This document shows, in pieces, positions 10,455 to 48,439 of a DNA stretch of 48,439 bases; position 1 is the stretch's first letter, and every line of letters starts with the position of its first letter. The notes under the pieces were generated by a model. That model ran no database searches and was not told where the DNA came from. It saw only the letters and a list, made by a program, of their open reading frames with translations. Made by a program: the position numbers and the translations under genes. The stretch is from positions 1 to 48,439 of the forward strand of contig NW_019775903.1 in the NCBI RefSeq assembly GCF_001039355.2, written 5' to 3'. The stretch is from Lingula anatina (Eukaryota; Brachiopoda; Lingulata; Lingulida; Lingulidae).

Positions 10455-12529
10455 CTGAAAAAGAGAAGAATGGCAGTGGGGACATTATTCACAGATTTGT
10501 ACTGGTATAGTGAGCAACAGAAGTTCACACTCACAACAGCTATCCACCCTTTTCCTTCAGTGTGTGTGTGTGTGTGTGTTGAGGACACAAAATTTATAAT
10601 GAGAAGTGGTGGTCCATTTTCCATTAATATTTTCTTGTTCATCTGAATTAAAAAATATTGAACAGTAGCAGTTATGACAACTGTGTATTTCTTGACCTGT
10701 ATGATACAAAATCTAAATAATTAACAGCCAAGTAATAACAAATGTGGCCTTATGTCCCACACGGGACGAAGAGGAATGATGATGAATAACATAAATGTAA
10801 TATCATACAAATTGGTATATATTGTATGTGGATTGGAAGAAAGATCCTTATGTAAGTTTTTCCTAACAGGATATTTGATATTAAAAAACTTAAATGTAAT
10901 GTCTCAATCTTTTTAATGAAAAAAATTGCAAATTTTACATGTGGTGCATTAACAAAAGCAAGCTACCCAAGTTTTATTCTATACAGTAAAAGCACCACAG
11001 ATGCTATATAGAAATATGATTTTATGATTCCAAAATTAAATGTATCTGTAAGATGATAAATTTTTCCCATTGAAAAGATCAAGTCATTACCATATTACTT
11101 AATCAGCTTTTACTTATAGTAAAATTTGCATGTTGCCGTTTCAACTTTCCTCATTAATGTGAAACCCAGGGAAGTGCTTAAGATGCAATCACAGTTTTCT
11201 AATGCCTGTCATTTCTTGAGCATGGTATCTCTATCATCTTCATCGTGGCCATGCAGTGAATTTTAATTCCCACTGACAGTTGAAGGTGTGTATTAGACCA
11301 CAAATAAATATAATGTCCTGTGATATAGTGCTTCCCACTGAACCTGGCAGAACTTGACTGCTTAATTTAGTACATTTACTATTATACTGATAAGTGTAAA
11401 TAATAATATTTAATAATTATACTAATAATACTATAATTCTCCTCAAACTGCCATTTACATATATAATTTTTTATAAAGCACATAGTGTGAGATTATGTAT
11501 TTAAAACATAACCTACTTTACATCAATTACTTGTTGTTTACAGCTCTAGTCTAGTCCTTTGACAGGTTTTGATATAGAAAAGGGCTTTTTTTAATATTAG
11601 GTGAGCATGTCATTTGACAAATGCCACAAGGCCATATGAAAGTAAGATGGACAACATATAAACTGGATTTTTCGATTGATAACTAGTAATTTTCTTGTCA
11701 GTAACTGGGTGTAGCAATTAACCCAAGGGGCAGTGTCATATATTTCTTTCTTTTAACACTATCAGAACAAAGGAATCTCATTTTTTTCTCCATTTTCTAA
11801 TGAAAATTCTGAATACAGAAAACCCTAAATTTACACAGACTCATATTTCACAGTCTAACAAGAGCTACGCATTTGTTCACCAGTCAGAAAGCCAAGCCGT
11901 GTAAAAGTAACTTTTTCCTGTTGTGTTATACATCTCCATGAAACAATTTTCCAAACCATTTTCATAAATAAATAAAAGAACAAGTACCTGCAATCAATAT
12001 TTGTCCATTATTCAGTCACTGTGCTCCACTGAACTGAGTTAAATGGAACAAGAAGTAGTGGATCTTAATCTTCAGGTAAACCGGCGCATCTCCTTGACGT
12101 GTGGCTAATGAGATGTGCTCATGACAAAAAGACTGCAGAGGCTGACTCATGGGGGATGACAGGTATATATCTACAAAATCACTTTCACCTTGCCCTGGAT
12201 TCAATTCAAGTTTCAATTAACGTCTGCTGCTTCCAGTTTGGTGCATGTATTAATTAACCCTACCGTGTTGTTCTACTGTTATGATCCAAGCCCCAATGTT
12301 TTCTTTTTCATCAATAAAACTGGTGATTGCCATACCTGCCTGCAGCCATTTGTAATGAGTTTGCAGTCTGGTCATGCATTGTTGTCTCATCAAGCCAACT
12401 TTTCTGCTTCATCTTGTACAATCACATATAAAATCACTATGACAGGACAATGGTACTTTTCAAAACATATAATTTAGTCAATACTGCATGTGGTTAACCA
12501 CTCACCAGAATCAATAGTAAAAATCATAG

Positions 12530-12560
<31 letters not shown>

Positions 12561-13041
12561 GAAGGCCACCAGGAGGTACCATTTATTAAGGGAGTGTGAA
12601 TAATGCTGATTTCCCTAATGGGAATCCTGACCAGAATAATCCTTGTATAACTGATTGTGGGTGCCAAGGCATATTATATGACAATGTATGTAATACAGAT
12701 GTGAACATGAAAAAATTGTGTATATAAGACACCTTAATAATGACATAACAGATTACTTTTTTAAGAAGCACACATCTTTTTCAGTTGTGACTTTGCTTTG
12801 CCATTTTGTTTACAAATGTTTAAAAATACAAGCCAAGTCCCAGTGAAGCTACAGTCTAGTGTACAATATTAATGTATATGCACCCTGAAAGATGTGGAGG
12901 GATAACAGCCCATTTGAAGTCCTCAACTCCTCAAATGTTTGGGCTATTAAGCTGTATGCAGGGCTACCTCGTCTCTCAACCAGATAATAACCACTTTCAC
13001 TTGTGTCTGACCAAATGTCAAACTTTTATCTCACAGACGAA
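10455..13041. other. Intergenic / upstream region of the ASB-like gene
   Basis: No coding gene recognised. It contains a (TG)n tract at 10559-10580, a T-run at about 12533-12559, and a possible non-coding first exon of the ASB-like gene ending at 11988. The remainder is AT-rich sequence without visible structure. Confidence 0.5.
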
Positions 13042-13167
13042 TCTAAGACTGCATTCAGATTAACACATCTTACTAGCTGGATCAGTCTAAGGCTTCGTTC
13101 ACATGCAATGTCTATTTTCTAATTTCTATTTTCTATTTGCGGTATGTCTTATGATCACGGTCTGTGG

Positions 13168-13271
13168 CCTGAATATCCCGCGGCGTAATTACTGGCAGCG
13201 CGAGCCAGTTACTATAAGTTACTATAAGTAACTGGCTCGCGCTGCCAGTAATTACGCGGCGGGATATTCAG
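13168..13271. repeat. Palindromic core, copy 1
   Basis: The arms CCTGAATATCCCGCGGCG and the near reverse complement at the right end enclose ATAAGTTACTATAAG. About 100 bp would form a very long hairpin. The right arm has a small change (GCGGCGGG) that breaks the symmetry. Confidence 0.75.
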
Positions 13272-13308
13272 GGCACAGACCGTGATCATAAGATAGCGCA
13301 AATAGAAA

Positions 13309-13344
13309 NNNNNNNNNNNNNNNNNNNNNNNNNNNNNNNNNNNN
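13309..13344. other. Assembly gap (36 N)
   Basis: A run of N between two near-identical palindromes inside the inner MITE. The true length here is unknown. The gap is probably caused by the hairpin-forming repeat. Confidence 0.98.
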
Positions 13345-13449
13345 CCTGAATATCCCGCGGCGTAATTACTGGCAGCGCGAGCCAGTTACTATAAGTTACT
13401 ATAAGTAACTGGCTCGCGCTGCCAGTAATTACGCCGCGGGATATTCAGG
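13345..13449. repeat. Palindromic core, copy 2
   Basis: Almost identical to copy 1 before the gap, with a fully symmetric outer arm (ATTACGCCGCGGGATATTCA). Two copies may reflect a real internal duplication or an assembly artefact at the gap. Confidence 0.75.
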
Positions 13450-13721
13450 GCACAGACTGTGATCATAAGATAGCGCGAATAGAAAATAGAATTTAGAAAA
13501 TAGACATTGCATGTGAACGAAGCCTAACTCTGCAGGGGGTGCTTGATAAAGTGTAATCAGTGGAATCAGATTTATTTTCTGACATGTTTCCTCGGGCAGC
13601 TAGGAAGTAATTAACTATTTTGTGCTGATTAGGCCGATTCCACTGATTGCACTTTAGTGGAAGTCCTCGCAGAGTTGTACTGACCCAGCCAATACGATTA
13701 TTGAATCTGAATGTGCCCTAA

Positions 13722-15159
13722 CAGACACCCTGAGGTTCAGAGTAATTGTGGCAATTCACCTCTAAACTGCCATGCCAAAGCTGGGATTGTCTAATGGCCA
13801 TCACTGTTATTTCCCTGATTGTCAGGGTGCACATAAAACTAAAAAATTCCCTCAAAAAGAAATGGTGCAGCAATCTGATATTATGCTTTATTTAATCACC
13901 AACTGCATGAATCTCAAATCACCTAATACTAAAACATTTAAAATCTATAATTCCAACTGTGACAAAATTATTGATACATTGTTTTGCTTAATGTGAACCA
14001 GTTAAAATATAGAAGCAGTAACATTACTCTTTGCAATTTTTGTATTAACTATTCAAACATTGTAACAAGAACAGGGCATTTAACCACACTCATGATAAAT
14101 TTGATTGAATAAGCATCATGTAGACTTTAGGATAACCACCCAAGAACCCAACATTTGCTTCTAGATAGTTACAGTACCAAAATATCTCTGTTTTTGTCAC
14201 AAAATAAACCTTGTCTTGAGTTTGGCAAAGGATGCAAAACTAACACGTCAACCTTCACTCTCTGCCAGGACAAAGCAGAATATGTATTGTACCACTGCAA
14301 AGTCATCTCACCATAAATTAATATAATGTTAAATTCCTAACTCAATGCTACAGTAAAAACAATCTTAGAAAAATAACATTTACATGTAGAAATGCCTATT
14401 AAAACGGATCAAACTACAGTATCACAGTAATGAGAGGACTATGCACTTAAGGCAAACCTTATTAAATGCTAATACTTAACAAGACTTAGTATGAAGCTGG
14501 GAGGAAAGTAAGACTCTGTCCCTTATGTTTAGGATAACTCATAATTTTACAGATATCAGAACATTACAATATTTTAAATACTGCCAAACTAATGCATATG
14601 AACAGAATCATACCTTTTGTCTTAGAACATAAAAGTCGTAACTAGTACAAAAGTGCAACTAGAAACGATGCAGAAACATAGAAAACAGATCTTAAATTCA
14701 CTCAGAGGAAGTTTAAAATCAAATCAAATCATCCAATTCTGTCTTACACTGCCAATATCATGGTCAATTTATTTGTTTATATATTTCTTTCCCTCTTTTT
14801 TTGCCTGTATTTTTTTTTTTTTTTTGGGGGGGGGGGGGCATCCTTCATGAGTGCTGTTCAAGACCAGCAAAATGAACATATTACCATACATACATTTGTA
14901 ATCATAAGATACAAATATGTGAAACAACACAGTATAACTGCCAACTTCCCAACATGTCAAAAAACACAGGAGTCTCTTTTCCCTAAAAACATGGAACACT
15001 TTCAACATTACACCAACAATTAAAGAAACAGAGTGTTGTATGCAAAATAATTCATCCCTGGCATCATCAGTTACTTTGTAAAGAAACCAGTTTCAGTCAA
15101 ATCTTTGACAATCTTCATTATTTTCCCCCTTGCTTGTTTCAATACCTCCTTTTCTCTTC
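13722..15159. other. Intergenic region downstream of DNAAF9
   Basis: No gene recognised. It includes a T-run followed by G13 (14810-14838). A minus-strand AATAAA (14768-14773) could be the DNAAF9 polyadenylation signal, about 390 bp past its stop. The remainder is AT-rich and shows no structure I can name. Confidence 0.5.
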
Positions 15160-48208
<33,049 letters not shown>

Positions 48209-48439
48209 TTCGTAGCAATCTAAAGCTTATTTGCGAAATTTAATGTTCCTCGCTCCGCCATGATAGTTTGATCACGTGACCATTCGACCTTTACCTTCAT
48301 TGATAACCTACTTTCTTTAAAAGTTTCATTTCTGTCTATGTGCGGGAAATTTAAAGTTGGATTTTTTCCCGTATGTTTTCTTTTCAACATTTCAGTTGGA
48401 TATAATTTTTAATCGGTAATAGCAGATAATTTGCTGTTG
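48209..48439 (-). promoter_or_regulatory. DNAAF9: DNAAF9 5' flank with E-box and E2F-like site
   Basis: Upstream of the DNAAF9 ATG (minus sense) lie a palindromic E-box TCACGTGA (48272-48279) and GCGGGAAA (48342-48349), an E2F-type site. The sequence is locally richer in CpG than its surroundings. No full RFX X-box was seen in this short flank. The transcription start is not determinable from sequence. Confidence 0.4.

Larger units (their letters stand above)
13091..13524. mobile_element. Inner MITE inserted at TAA (PIF/Harbinger-like target site)
   Basis: Terminal inverted repeats start GGCTTCGTTCACATGCAATG (13091) and end in its exact reverse complement (to 13524). They continue for about 50 bp with few mismatches. 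TAA flanks both sides (13088-13090 and 13525-13527), the 3-bp target duplication expected of PIF/Harbinger elements. The centre carries two copies of a GC-rich palindrome around CAGCGCGAGCCAGTTACT, interrupted by an N gap. There is no coding capacity. Confidence 0.75.
13042..13721. mobile_element. Outer non-autonomous inverted-repeat transposon (MITE), interrupted by a second element
   Basis: Left-arm stretches GCATTCAGATTAAC, AGCTGGATCAGTC, TAACTCTGC and TAATCAGTGGAATC recur in inverted, diverged form on the right (GATTCCACTGATTGCAC, GCAGAGTTGTACTGACCC, ATCTGAATGTGCCC). Together they form long imperfect terminal inverted repeats. The left arm is split after position 13090 by the element at 13091-13524. 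Removing the insert with one TAA copy restores CAGTCTAACTCTGC, which aligns with CAGTACAACTCTGC from the right arm. No ORF is present. Flanking ACAGACGA and ACAGACAC may be remnants of an 8-bp target duplication (hAT-like), but this is uncertain. Outer limits are approximate. Confidence 0.7.

Noticed and set aside
10442-10642. In-frame extension of the ASB-like protein upstream of its ATG
   Set aside because: It contains a (CA)n-encoded His-Thr run and crosses a strong splice acceptor at 10455-10456, so it is most likely intron.

Overview
This is an AT-rich (roughly two-thirds A+T), intron-rich animal nuclear genome segment. Exons are short with GT-AG introns, there are many microsatellites and homopolymers, and small inverted-repeat transposons are present. 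The gene set is bilaterian: a GPAT3/4 acyltransferase, ATP synthase subunit e, an ankyrin-SOCS-box protein, a DNAAF9/Shulin orthologue and a peptide-type GPCR. Presence of DNAAF9 means a lineage with motile cilia. An aquatic invertebrate, perhaps a lophotrochozoan, fits best, but the species cannot be fixed from this window.

Layout, left to right. (1) 92-6034, minus: the first eight coding exons of a GPAT3/4-type glycerol-3-phosphate acyltransferase; the gene runs off the left edge before its catalytic motif. (2) 6035-6351: a 317-bp head-to-head, presumably bidirectional promoter. (3) 6352-7660, plus: a four-exon ATP synthase subunit e gene (ATP5ME), complete, 109 aa. (4) 9185-10441, minus: an ASB-family protein, 418 aa in one coding exon, with ankyrin repeats, a C-terminal SOCS box and an N-myristoylation-type start. 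(5) 10455-15159: intergenic DNA holding a transposon-in-transposon nest (about 13042-13721) with an internal assembly gap. (6) 15160-48208, minus: a complete DNAAF9 (human C20orf194, Tetrahymena Shulin) gene. I could assemble 37 coding exons with consistent phases into 1151 codons. Its largest intron (27294-41919, 14.6 kb) holds a nested, intronless GPCR gene on the opposite strand (36434-37516, 360 aa). (7) 48209-48439: the DNAAF9 upstream region.

The genes do not form one pathway. They are an ordinary metazoan neighbourhood: lipid synthesis next to a mitochondrial ATP synthase subunit (shared promoter), a ubiquitin-ligase substrate receptor, and a cilium-assembly factor hosting a receptor gene. 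I found no new multi-gene system. The items most worth a second look are the divergent nested GPCR, the membrane-anchor signature on the ASB protein, the nested MITEs, a TTAA-flanked MITE with a perfect central palindrome, and a GC-AG intron in DNAAF9.
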